From Antedon bifida (Eukaryota; Echinodermata; Crinoidea; Comatulida; Antedonidae): a DNA stretch of 64,000 nt. A program made the translations under genes and the position numbers. The notes beneath the pieces are model-generated. The model worked only from the letters and a program-made list of their open reading frames with translations. It had not been told where the DNA came from and did no database searches. Within the stretch, counting starts at the first letter, position 1. Each line of letters begins with the position of its first letter. The stretch lies in the NCBI GenBank assembly GCA_963402885.1, contig OY727096.1:29493820-29557819 (forward strand), given 5' to 3'. This document shows positions 20,538 to 64,000 of this stretch, in pieces.

Positions 20538-22265
20538 TGTTCAGATAGAAATTGCATTTTTATAACACTTTTGTTAACATTTTATTATACCATATTTTTC
20601 TATGTATTTTTCTAAATTTGTTAAATGTCGGTTTTATTGTATCGTTCAAGTTGACAGGGGCTGGTCAAGCACATCACAAGATGACAGTTTTATACTTTTG
20701 CTTTTCCGCTACTCCCCTGTTATACTTATATTATGTTTGTTTTTTTGCTATGTAGAAAGATTGAAAATAAATAAATAAATAAAAGAGAGGAGAGCTGATA
20801 TCAAATGGACGATGAATACACTATGGGCGACGACGTACAGTGTACTTACCTGGAAGTAAATGAACCGTGACGGGGTAAACACATAACACGTGTTTTTATT
20901 GTCCATGTTCACACCAAAGATAATAATATATAATAATATAATATTCACAGTTATTTTCACAAAAGCCGCTGTCATGATTCAATAGTTTAGATTTAGAATA
21001 ATCCTTGTTAAGCTAAAAATGTATTGTCCCCCTGAAAGAAATAATTATTAAAAACATTTTTGTTGAATATGCCAATGTCATTTAATCCATGGTCATATTA
21101 ATAGTTATCCATTTTATGGAAAAACTGTAATTTAAAGCAAAAAATAGTCAAATTGGCTTTGGGTTTTTGGTTGAAATTAAAAAATCATTTTATAAGTGAA
21201 AACTTATTTTATTTATGACTTTATTTATTTTACTTATTTTTTCCTACAAAACTGCAATGTCTGATTTAACTAGTCTTCATTTTTTATGTTTAAAAAAAAT
21301 GTGATGAGTAATACAACAGTCTAGCAGTACTAGTCCAGCCTCTCATTCATATTGAGGCAACTTCGGGCGTCCATTGAAGTACAGGTACAGGGTTGAAAGA
21401 AAATAAGGAAGAGTAGGCCTATAGCGAGTGGGAGACAAAGAAAAAGAGAGAATCAATAAAGGAAATGAAAAGAAAAAATGGGTTGTTTGAGTTGTCAATA
21501 TTAATTAAATCAATAAAACACATTGTTTTTTTTTCCGAGAACCACTTCGCCACGTCCGAGTATAGTACCTCATGATATTAGGCCTACAGCCTAATGTGGT
21601 GACCGTGATTTTTTCACGGATGGTACGAAAATAAAGGTCCCAACCCATATTTCTCGAAACCACCACCAACACTTCTCAATTGCGTTATATAAGTTTTGAG
21701 AATAGTTAGCTTACAAATACAAAAACCCAGTAAAAAACGTTTCAATATTAGGTGTAGGCCTACGTTATGGGCGATTTCCGAAATTGTCGATATATTCTAT
21801 CATTCAGTAAAAATTAAAAGAGTTGATTTCACTTCACACAATCTGATAGGTGGGTGTGTCAACATTTACCACCTCAAAGTGAGCTTGGGTGGGAATGGGT
21901 CATTTTGGCGGGACAGTGGCCATCGACCTCAAATGTCATCGTGGAAATTTATTTTTGTACACAAGAATATACGTACCATTTCAATATCACATATTCAATT
22001 TGATCAAAAATTGGATTGAAACAAAAAATTATCTACCTATATAAATGTACAGTAATTTAAAGGAAAAATAGTCAAATTGTCTTGAAGTCAATAGGTTTTT
22101 GGTTGAATAACCGTTTATTTTGGTTTTTTTTAAGAAAACATTATTTTTTGTTGGTTTTTTTTAACGGAAAAAAAAATGTACTATTCAAAGTCACAGTGAT
22201 TTTATAAAAAGGCAAGGTACTCAGTGTTCAAGCAATACTGGCAAAACGAAATCCAGAAATAACCC

Positions 22266-22313
22266 ACAACCATGGAAAAATAAGTTAGGACTAACTTATT
22301 TCTCCATGGTTGT
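22266..22313. repeat. 48-bp hairpin
   Basis: Arms of 23 bp beginning ACAACCATGGA, with one mismatch, around a GA loop. It is probably the centre of a palindromic element. Confidence 0.75.
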
Positions 22314-22341
22314 ATAGAGGACCTGGTTGATAAGCCTACGT

Positions 22342-22681
22342 TAAAGATGTATTGTCTCCCAAGAACATGAAAAATGAAGATTAATTAAATCAGAATTTGA
22401 ATAGTTATTTTGTAGTTTTAATAAAGTTAGGCCTAATCACTTCCATAGAAAAAAAACCGAAAAAAATAATGTTTTCAAAATGACAAAATAAATGGTTAAA
22501 TTCAACCAAAAATCCATTGGCTGGCAGCCAATTTGACCATTTTTTGCTTTAAATTACATTTTTTGTCAGGTAAATAAATACAATTTTTGGTCAAAAGTGG
22601 ATAACTATTATGTTACATTAAAATGTAATATTAAAATAATTGTTGTGAGAATTATTTTTTCACGGGGACAATACATCTTTA
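22342..22681. mobile_element. MITE with AGATGTATTGTC ends, TTAA-flanked
   Basis: The left end TTAAAGATGTATTGTCTCCC and the right end GGGGACAATACATCTTTAA are inverted copies, including the TTAA. The 340-bp length, lack of an ORF and TTAA flank suggest another piggyBac-mobilised family. A relative with a left end AAAATGTATTGTCCCCC starts at about 21,006. Confidence 0.75.
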
Positions 22682-23177
22682 AGCATCAACAATAGTCGAC
22701 GTACGCTGGAGTTTTATAAAACAATACTGGGAATTAATACGTCATTTAATTTCATAATATGTAAACGTGTTTGGTATCAATATTTAGGGATTTTTAAGCG
22801 GGAAGCAAACAGTTTGATTGCGCAACAATTATAACACAAACAATAGCACTGCGCATTCCAAAATTGTATGTGTTTGTTTGTGTATATCTGAGGCTTTCAC
22901 CTCATCTCTATGATAGAGGGCTGACTAGAGGCGGCGCGGATGACCTTGGTAACAAGCTGTCGACACAAGTCTTTGGCTTTGAAAATATCATATGGCGAAA
23001 TCCTGTTAACGCGCTACAATACATTCGAGCTCTCTGCTTCTATGATTAGGCCTATGGTAAAAATACTGGGGGAAATTCAATGATTTTATATAGCTACAAT
23101 GCAATAGCTGCAATTTTATGTAACTGCAATGTTATTAGTTACTGGAGTACGCCCTCTAGCCTTCGGCTTATTACACC

Positions 23178-23223
23178 CATGGAGGTATAAAATAAAAATA
23201 AAAATTTATTTTATACCTCCATG
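23178..23223. repeat. 46-bp perfect hairpin
   Basis: Arms of 19 bp, CATGGAGGTATAAAATAAA and its exact inverse, with an 8-base A-rich loop. Confidence 0.8.
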
Positions 23224-23237
23224 ATACACCAATTAAA

Positions 23238-23320
23238 AATCATCGTCAGAGCCATATTATTATAATTTATATAAAGAGTTGCGACTTTGAATGGAGTAGA
23301 AGCCATGCTTGTGTCGAACT
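23238..23320 (+). repeat. hAT-like MITE end related to element A
   Basis: It starts CAGAGCCATATTATTATA and continues TATAAAGAGTTGCGACTTTG and then GAAGCCATGCTTGTGTCG, matching the inverted right end of MITE A (5102-5918). I cannot find the other end, so this is a solitary or diverged copy. Confidence 0.55.
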
Positions 23321-23790
23321 ATTCCTATGTAAAGTATGGAGTTGAGTCTTTTGTTTTGAAAATGTATAACGTTCAAAAGGCTCTTGGCGTATGAAATGGT
23401 GAAAGAGCCATATGAAATGGTAAAAGTGCCGAACGTAATGGTAAAAGTGCCGAACGTAAGAGAGCCAAATGGTAAAAGAGCCGAAGAAGGCAGTAACGGC
23501 GTTCCATACTTATCATTGTACTTCACCACCGCCACCAATTATAAATTTTGAAGAATAAAATGTAGACTTGTTTCCCAGTCGTTTAGTGTAAACAATAGCC
23601 TTTTCACAATCATGCGTAATAATATTTCTGTATAAAACATTTAATTTCTATTATGTGCACGTCATTTATGTCAGTTTTACTTGTGAAGTAAAAATTATTT
23701 TTAAAACATCACAGATGATATAAAGAATAAATTAATAAAATTTTAATTTGTAAAAAAAAAGTACTGTACTACTTTCCATTGAACGTGGTC
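23321..23790. other. Upstream region of RPL19
   Basis: Short imperfect tandem copies of GAAATGGTAAAAGTGCC lie at about 23,390-23,485, followed by AT-rich sequence. There is no obvious TATA box in the expected place before the RPL19 start region. Confidence 0.4.
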
Positions 23791-23799
23791 GGTTAGTTG

Positions 23800-23835
23800 T
23801 CAGTCCTTTTACCTCGTGTCAGCCATCTTGGCAAA
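23800..23835 (+). promoter_or_regulatory. RPL19 initiator with 5' TOP-like tract
   Basis: The pyrimidine run TCCTTTTACC (23,804-23,813) is 23-32 bases before the ATG. Ribosomal protein mRNAs start at a C followed by pyrimidines (5' TOP), which couples their translation to growth signalling. A start at C23,805 would give a 31-base 5' UTR. This is inferred from position and sequence; no transcript data are available. Confidence 0.6.
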
Positions 23836-26532
23836 ATGAGGTAAGTTGTGTGTGTAAATTACAGGTTAATTTAACGTTATATGTGTAAAATGACGTCGAA
23901 ATTAATAAACTAACAGATCTAATAACATTTGTGTATCCATCATTTTGATAAACATATCTGATTATGGAAATCGATTATCTGTATTTTGAACATTAAGTTA
24001 GGCCAGTCGAGTTCTTTTTTATGCCTACTTCGTGTGTGTCTTGAGGCGGGTCGGGGTGGTAGGTTGAGAATGATGCGTAACCAATGATGTTTAGGCTAGC
24101 TTATAATAAGAGGTTTCGCTCTAAGATGGAAAACTGAAAGTAATTAATATAGCCCTAGAATAGTATGAAAGTGTATTACATTGCTACACTTGCCACCACC
24201 ATTGATAAACCGGCTTCACATGTAGGCCTAGGCCTACTTCCTATTTAGTATTTGGTTGCACGCCACTGTTTTGTAAAGTTATTGTTTAAGAAAAAGGGAC
24301 AGCATTTAATAGGCCTAGCCTAGTTACAGACGCCTAGCCTACTACTAGCTAGGAGTACTACTACTAGCTAGGTAGCAGGTCCTTGCCAGTATTTTATTTC
24401 TAGAGTTATTTTTTGGTGAAGTTAAAACATAATAATAATAACAATTTGAAAAAAATATCAGATTTTTTTTATGGACGAGCAATGAACATGTAGGAGGAGT
24501 AGGCCTAGGTGTTTAGGAATGTGGATGGTAGGTCAAATTTTTAATGAATTATTAATTCCAATTCTGAGTTGTTTCCATAATGTAATAATGTGCATATCGT
24601 ATTAGTAATTACCACTTTCGTATCTTGACTTTTCTTTTTTGCAGTAATCTCCGTTTGCAGAAGCGTCTGGCTTCCAGCGTTCTGAATTGTGGCAAAAACA
24701 AGATTTGGTTGGATCCAAATGAAATCACTGAAATTGCAAATGCCAATTCAAGTAAGTATTATATTAAGTGAGACACGAGTGGCCAAGTTAAGATAAGTCA
24801 CATCCACAATATCAGCATATGTTCAAGGCACTCCTCCTCCTCCACCATAGTTCGGATAATAGGTAGTAGCAATAACAAGTCGTCTCGGATAAAACATTTC
24901 ATGTTTTTTTTTTAAATGTAAAAAATATTGTGTTTCAGGACAAAATGTGCGAAAGTTGATCAAAGATGGTTTGATTATTCGAAAGCCTGTGGTTGTACAC
25001 TCCAGAGCCAGGGTACGCAAGAATACAGAAGCACGCAGGAAAGGACGACATACCGGTTACGGTAAGTTCGGTGTAATTAATTAAATAAAAACGATCAGAG
25101 ATTTACCAAAGCATAGGCACTAGTTCGGAAAAGTTACGCTAGTTTGTCAAACCCAGTAATAATGTGTGATTTTATGATCTTTCGGGAAAACGCCTCTCAA
25201 CAGTATCATTTTTACTGTATGATCATTCAGTTCACGAAATGAATGCTATTTGGTCAAACCCAGTAAAGTACTGTTTTGATGTTAACAATACAAACATTTT
25301 ATTATACATTTCGGAAAAACGCTGAACGTTTTACAATTTTTAAAAACGAAATTTGTCATGATTCTACTAATGCTGTCGGAAGTTTGAAGACATCACCTTA
25401 AACTCGGTCTACACTATCAAACTTTTTGTGACAAAAAAATGTGATGTGCCCATATATGGACATGATGATGTCATACCACTACCATATTTGGGCACGTCAC
25501 ATATTTTTGTCACATAAAGTTTGATAGTGTAGACAGAGCTTTAAACACTTTAGTGTCAATCAAGGAAAAAAATCTGTAAAAGCAGCAGCTGACAAATTTT
25601 ATTTTAATTTTATTTAAATTAATATTTGTTGCCAGATTGGCACTTCATTTGTCTAAAACCTAAACATTTTTATTATTATGTACTTGTTTGTCATTTTAGG
25701 TAAAAGAAAAGGTACTGCTAATGCCCGTATGCCAACCAAAATTATCTGGATCCGAAGAATGCGTGTACTACGACGTCTTCTCCGAAAGTACCGAGAGAAC
25801 AAGAAAATCGATCGTCATTTATATCACAAACTTTACCTCAAGTCAAAGGGTAATGTCTTCAAAAATAAGAGAGTACTCATGGAGTACATTCACAGAAAGA
25901 AGGCGGAGAATGCCAGAAGCAAACTCCTTTCGTAAGTTTTGGTCAATTTGTTTTTTTAGACCAGGAATAGTGACTGTAATCCTAACTGATCGCAATCTAC
26001 GTGTAAATAAATGATCTGGACAGCCCAATCCTTCTTGGTTGTGCAGGACACATCAATATCAGGAATGCTAATGTTACTGATTAGATATAATAATATCTTA
26101 GATTTATAAAGCAGCCTAAGGTTGTGAGACCTCGAAACACTTTACATATTGTTACCCCATTTTTGGATCAAGCACATCTGGAAACATACTCCCATTCTGT
26201 ATTTTGTTGAGCGAATGGCGGTGTGGCATGTCGGCCTTATATATCACTTTAATGCTAATCAGTATCAGGAATGCTGATGATTACCGATTTAGTATTCTGT
26301 ATTTTGTTGCGATGGCTGTGTGGCATAACAGCCTTATATATAATGGTAAGCGATGGTATATACAGTAGATTTATTATAATTTCATGTGAATATAAACCTT
26401 TTTTTTCTTTTTATTTTCAGTGACCAAGCTGAAGCAAGAAGACAAAGGACAAAGGAAGCTCGCAAGAGACGCGAGGCTCGTATCACGCAGAAACGTGATG
26501 AGTTGCTTAGCTCATACATGAAAGAGGATTAA
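23836..26532 (+). CDS. RPL19: 60S ribosomal protein L19 (eL19)
   Basis: Five coding exons: 23,836-23,840, 24,645-24,751, 24,939-25,061, 25,700-25,931 and 26,421-26,532, all with GT-AG introns. They give 192 residues, against 196 in human. The N-terminus '[15 protein letters not shown]', then 'IWLDPNE', '[11 protein letters not shown]', '[12 protein letters not shown]', '[15 protein letters not shown]' and the basic C-terminal helix '[15 protein letters not shown]' are the eL19 signature. The protein sits on the large subunit, and its long C-terminal helix forms an intersubunit bridge. Exon 1 codes only for Met and part of Ser, so the ATG lies almost on the first splice site, a common ribosomal-protein gene design. 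Intron 3 carries a TTAA MITE. The frame has no defect; identification is secure. Confidence 0.97.
25402..25540. mobile_element. TTAA-flanked palindromic MITE in RPL19 intron 3
   Basis: A 139-bp element between TTAA at 25,398-25,401 and 25,541-25,544. The left end CGGTCTACACTATCAAAC and the right end GTTTGATAGTGTAGACAGAG are inverses, with a further inner pairing of ATGTGATGTGCCC with GGGCACGTCACAT. The copy at 58,858 has the same ends and interior order. There is no coding capacity. Confidence 0.85.
26184..26345 (+). repeat. Direct duplication in RPL19 intron 4
   Basis: A block of about 55 bp starting TTCTGTATTTTGTTG and ending GCCTTATATAT occurs at about 26,195-26,245 and 26,287-26,343, with small differences. 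The preceding stretch (26,100-26,190, with AACACTTTACATATTGTTAC and GGAAACATACTCCC) looks like an old interspersed repeat. Confidence 0.5.
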
Positions 26533-26653
26533 GAGAATACTATTTGAAAAAAGCAACAAAAACATAAGATGCAGAATAACACCGTACAAGGCATTACTAG
26601 ATGCCAAGTCTGGCATACTCCTCAAATCCTGTAACATTTGTTTGTGAATCAAA

Positions 26654-26659
26654 AATAAA
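26654..26659 (+). terminator. RPL19 polyadenylation signal
   Basis: AATAAA lies 122 bases after the RPL19 stop. A T-rich stretch follows at about 26,674-26,688, as expected downstream of a cleavage site. Confidence 0.75.
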
Positions 26660-26689
26660 ATAAAACTATCTAAAGTTTTTTTTTTTTTG

Positions 26690-27780
26690 CTTATTTATGT
26701 GAAGTGCGTTTCAAAATACAGTATAGATTTGACAACATTCCTGAAGTAAAAAAAATCACATAGTTATAAAGTACCTTTTTCACGTTCAGGATACCCTTTA
26801 TCAAACCTAAATTTTTATCGTAAAATTTGATAAATCTAGTAATTTACATTTGTATAGCGTCACTAAACGATCTTCGCCCCTCATGTCATGTCAGAAAGTC
26901 TGTCAATTCTAGAACTCTGTGACTGGCTGTGTGAACTAGTACACCGGGAGTAAGCCCTGCAGCTGTCATAAGATGAACTACTAGGTTGGGTATAGTGCAT
27001 ACAAGCTGGACCTACGATTTATAGTCCTTATTCGCGAAGACTTGGTGTATTTAAGGCTATGGATTATCAAGGCCGTAGCAAAAGATTAAAACGTAAAGAT
27101 GTATTAAATACAATTATTAATATAAAATATGATGATCTCAGCTGCGGAATTTTGGAGGAGGCCCTCGTCTGCCTCATGCTGGCTACGGCACTGATTATGT
27201 CTCCACTGTCTTAGCCACTCACTCGCTACATGTTTTATGTATAGGACAGTATAAAACAACTTCAAGCATGAAAAAAATGATTCAAATTTAGTTTTTATGA
27301 TGCTTGTTTGGACAAGATAAAAAATAGCAGGCTGGCTTTTTGTGGAGATAAATACAATACAGTCAAGACATTTTGTCATGATTTTTTGTCTGTATCATTA
27401 AGAAGAAAGTATGTTGTCTTCACAATGAATGCTTTGTGTTCACTAATGGAGAGAATATTTCATTGGTAGATGAAAATGATACAACATTCAATTGTATTGG
27501 TTTTTCCTATTAAAGTATTAATAATAAGTACTTTTTATTTCTACTACAAACTGGAATTTGTTTGTGTGTGCACCTTATCCACATCCATAAAATGTGATGG
27601 CAGGAGGTTGTATTTACCAAATTCATCAATCATCATTGAATGCAATATGGTTGGTTTTCTACGTAGGCCGATACAAATGTATAGGGACAATGTTCCGTAG
27701 TCATTAAATTGGGTTTTCCAAAGACCATCCCTGGGTTTTCCCAGTTTTTAACTAACATGTGCTAAAACTGTTTGTCGCCG
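26690..27780. other. Intergenic region between RPL19 and KIF13
   Basis: About 1.1 kb with no coding signal; the ORFs are short and AT-driven. No clear repeat can be assigned. Confidence 0.5.
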
Positions 27781-27796
27781 AGATGATAATTTGTTA

Positions 27797-27811
27797 TAGC
27801 GCCATCTAGAG
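27797..27811 (+). promoter_or_regulatory. CTCF-like motif upstream of KIF13
   Basis: TAGCGCCATCTAGAG resembles the GCGCC-NNCTAG core bound by CTCF in bilaterians. It lies about 185 bases before the kinesin ATG, in the likely promoter or 5' UTR. A single motif match is weak evidence. Confidence 0.3.
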
Positions 27812-27995
27812 AGAATCTGCAAACATCACAACACAACATCAATATCGGAGATAAAAAGAAAGGAAGGCTTTGGTCTAGTTTTCGTGGATGTGTTTCGGCT
27901 GTCGGAATTATCTAAAATGGAATCTCTTGGATGATATATATTTTTAAAATGATGATTTAGTTTTCCAATTATAAATATATGTGTTATACGCAATC

Positions 27996-62657
<34,662 letters not shown>

Positions 62658-63083
62658 GTACGTATATCCTATACAAGATTTAGTAAAATGTGTTTAGGTT
62701 TCTTTTTTCCAATTTTTGCTCTGTGTGTTAATTGTAAAGGTGTACAGCATCTTTCAAACTTACTTTGTGTACTCCATCGCTATGTGTTTATGTTTGTTTT
62801 GATGGAAATGAAGTGTTATTGATTGATTGTTTATGAATTGTTGTAGCTTTTATAAATTAACGATTTTTATTGTTTAAATATATTTTGATTTTGAATGTGT
62901 ATACTTTATATCTACTTTTAAATGTTTAGTAATACTGGTATTATTTTTGGTGTTTATGACTGAAAATGAAAAAGTGTAACATATGTGCTTGCTTAGAAAC
63001 CAATTGTGCCAAACTATTAGTTATGTGTTTACACATAACAATCTATTGTTCTCAAAATAACCATAGTAAACATAAATTTGCAG

Positions 63084-63134
63084 AGTTTATTCGAAGACTT
63101 ATACAGGAAAAGAAACGTCGTCGCCGCAAAGTTG
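63084..63134 (+). CDS. KIF13: Candidate KIF13 exon 30 (51 bases, very basic)
   Basis: From TTTGCAG at 63,083 to GTAAAG at 63,135 the frame continues in phase from exon 29 and codes EFIRRLIQEKKRRRRKVG. The length is a multiple of three, so the exon could be optional. The upstream pyrimidine tract is poor, and I do not recognise the peptide from the family. It is a prediction only. Confidence 0.35.
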
Positions 63135-63284
63135 GTAAAGTGATACTTGAAACACAACATGCAAATAATATAGATTTATTACAGATTTCATGCCCAAAAT
63201 TAACACATTCTCACGTATGCTATTCATGTTTCCGTGTGTGTAGCATAATACACTAATGTTATGAAGTCGTTTTATTAATGACAT

Positions 63285-63760
63285 ATCTATTTTGTGACCT
63301 CTTTATGTTATGACCTCTTAATGCTATGACCTTTATATGTGTTTTGACCTCTTTCTATGTAATGCATTTTATAATTCATTCTGTATTGTGACCTTGTTTT
63401 TGCCAATTTCTGTGTTGTGATCTTTTTTATGTTGTAACTTCTTTCTATGTTGTGACCTCTTTCTATTTTGTAACCTTCTGTGTTCTAACTTATTTCTATG
63501 TTGTGAGTAGTTTTGATGTTGTGACCTCTTTCTCTGTTGTAACTTCAATCTGTGTTGTTACCTCTATGTTGTGACCTCTTTCTCTGTTGTAACTTCAATC
63601 TGTGTTGTTACCTCTATGTTGTGACCTCTTTCTCTGTTGTAACTTCAATCTGTGTTGTTACCTCTATGTTGTGACCTCTTTCTCTGTTGTAACTTCTATC
63701 TATGTTGTTACCTCTATGTTGTGACCTCTTTTTTTTTCTTGATACCGATTTCTATGTTGT
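63285..63760 (+). repeat. T-rich minisatellite with 50-bp units
   Basis: From 63,518 to 63,717 there are four nearly perfect 50-bp units starting GTTGTGACCTCTTTCTCTGT and ending GTTACCTCTAT. Upstream to about 63,285 the same GTGACCTCTTT word recurs in shorter degenerate units. It lies in the intron after KIF13 exon 29 or the candidate exon 30. Confidence 0.85.
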
Positions 63761-64000
63761 TTATATACCTCTTTCTAACCAACATTTCTGGGTAGCCATT
63801 TTGTTTTACTAATTGCATCTGGTATGATCCTGTTTAATGAAAGAATGGGTGTTTAGAACTTGTAAATTCCTTTGCCTCTTATTAAAGAAGCTCTGTGCAT
63901 ATTGCATTATATACTAAAGCAATGTCATAAATGTTTATCACAATCATACTATAGAATATAATATAACTACATATTAAATTACATGTATCATTTATTAAAT

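Larger units (their letters stand above)
18975..20785 (+). mobile_element. 5'-truncated LINE (CR1/Jockey-like)
   Basis: It comprises an RT frame, a 3' UTR with a 24-bp tandem array (20,333-20,537) and an (AAAT)n tail at about 20,765-20,785. The 5' part (ORF1, endonuclease and the first RT blocks) is missing, as expected from incomplete target-primed reverse transcription. The frame is readable upstream of the first ATG to about 18,975, where the conserved 'NYRPVSLTS' block lies. Confidence 0.8.
20786..23237. other. Gene-free stretch with nested MITE remains
   Basis: No coding region is seen. Related blocks sharing AGTCAAATTG and TTTTTGGTTGAA lie at about 21,005-21,190, 22,050-22,120 and, inverted, 22,342-22,681. 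Two hairpins are at 22,266-22,313 and 23,178-23,223. Confidence 0.5.

Noticed and set aside
24084-24137. C/D snoRNA in RPL19 intron 1
   Set aside because: A CTGA box and an ATGATGT near-match to a C box are visible, but the C box is imperfect, there is no closing stem and I see no plausible rRNA guide.

Overview
This is an AT-rich animal genome window. Its genes are split by GT-AG introns, it has no bacterial-type operons, and it is dense in transposable elements. I infer a marine invertebrate deuterostome, most likely an echinoderm. The reasons are the recurring TAGGCCT word, the mixture of CR1/L2-like LINE tails, TTAA-flanked palindromic MITEs and a Ty3/gypsy element, and a single KIF13-type kinesin. 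The species cannot be named from the sequence alone.

Layout: bases 1-14,200 hold no gene I can support. They contain a LINE-like 3' end (1-136), diverged dispersed repeats, a tandem pair of TTAA-flanked palindromic MITEs (4286-4645) and a striking hAT-like nest (5094-9858). The nest consists of a MITE, a foldback element whose core is a roughly 1-kb minisatellite, and a second copy of the MITE, with the same 8-bp target sequence present three times. Bases 14,219-18,590 are a recently inserted Ty3/gypsy LTR retrotransposon: two identical 183-bp LTRs, a 5-bp duplication GGTAT, gag and pol. A LINE 3' tail and a 5'-truncated LINE with a 429-codon open reverse-transcriptase frame follow (18,599-20,785), then more MITE material to about 23.7 kb.

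Two host genes lie head-to-tail on the plus strand. RPL19 (ribosomal protein eL19, 23,836-26,532) is complete in five exons, with a TOP-like start region and a polyadenylation signal. A KIF13-type kinesin-3 (27,996 to beyond the window end) is 5'-complete and 3'-truncated. I traced 29 exons totalling 3,451 coding bases (about 1,150 residues): motor domain, neck, FHA domain, coiled coil and the conserved kinesin-3 stalk region. They include a 13-base microexon and several small in-frame exons. Its introns carry tRNA-derived SINE copies, a LINE tail, a TTAA MITE and minisatellites. The two genes are not functionally linked: one is a housekeeping translation gene, the other a microtubule motor for vesicle transport.
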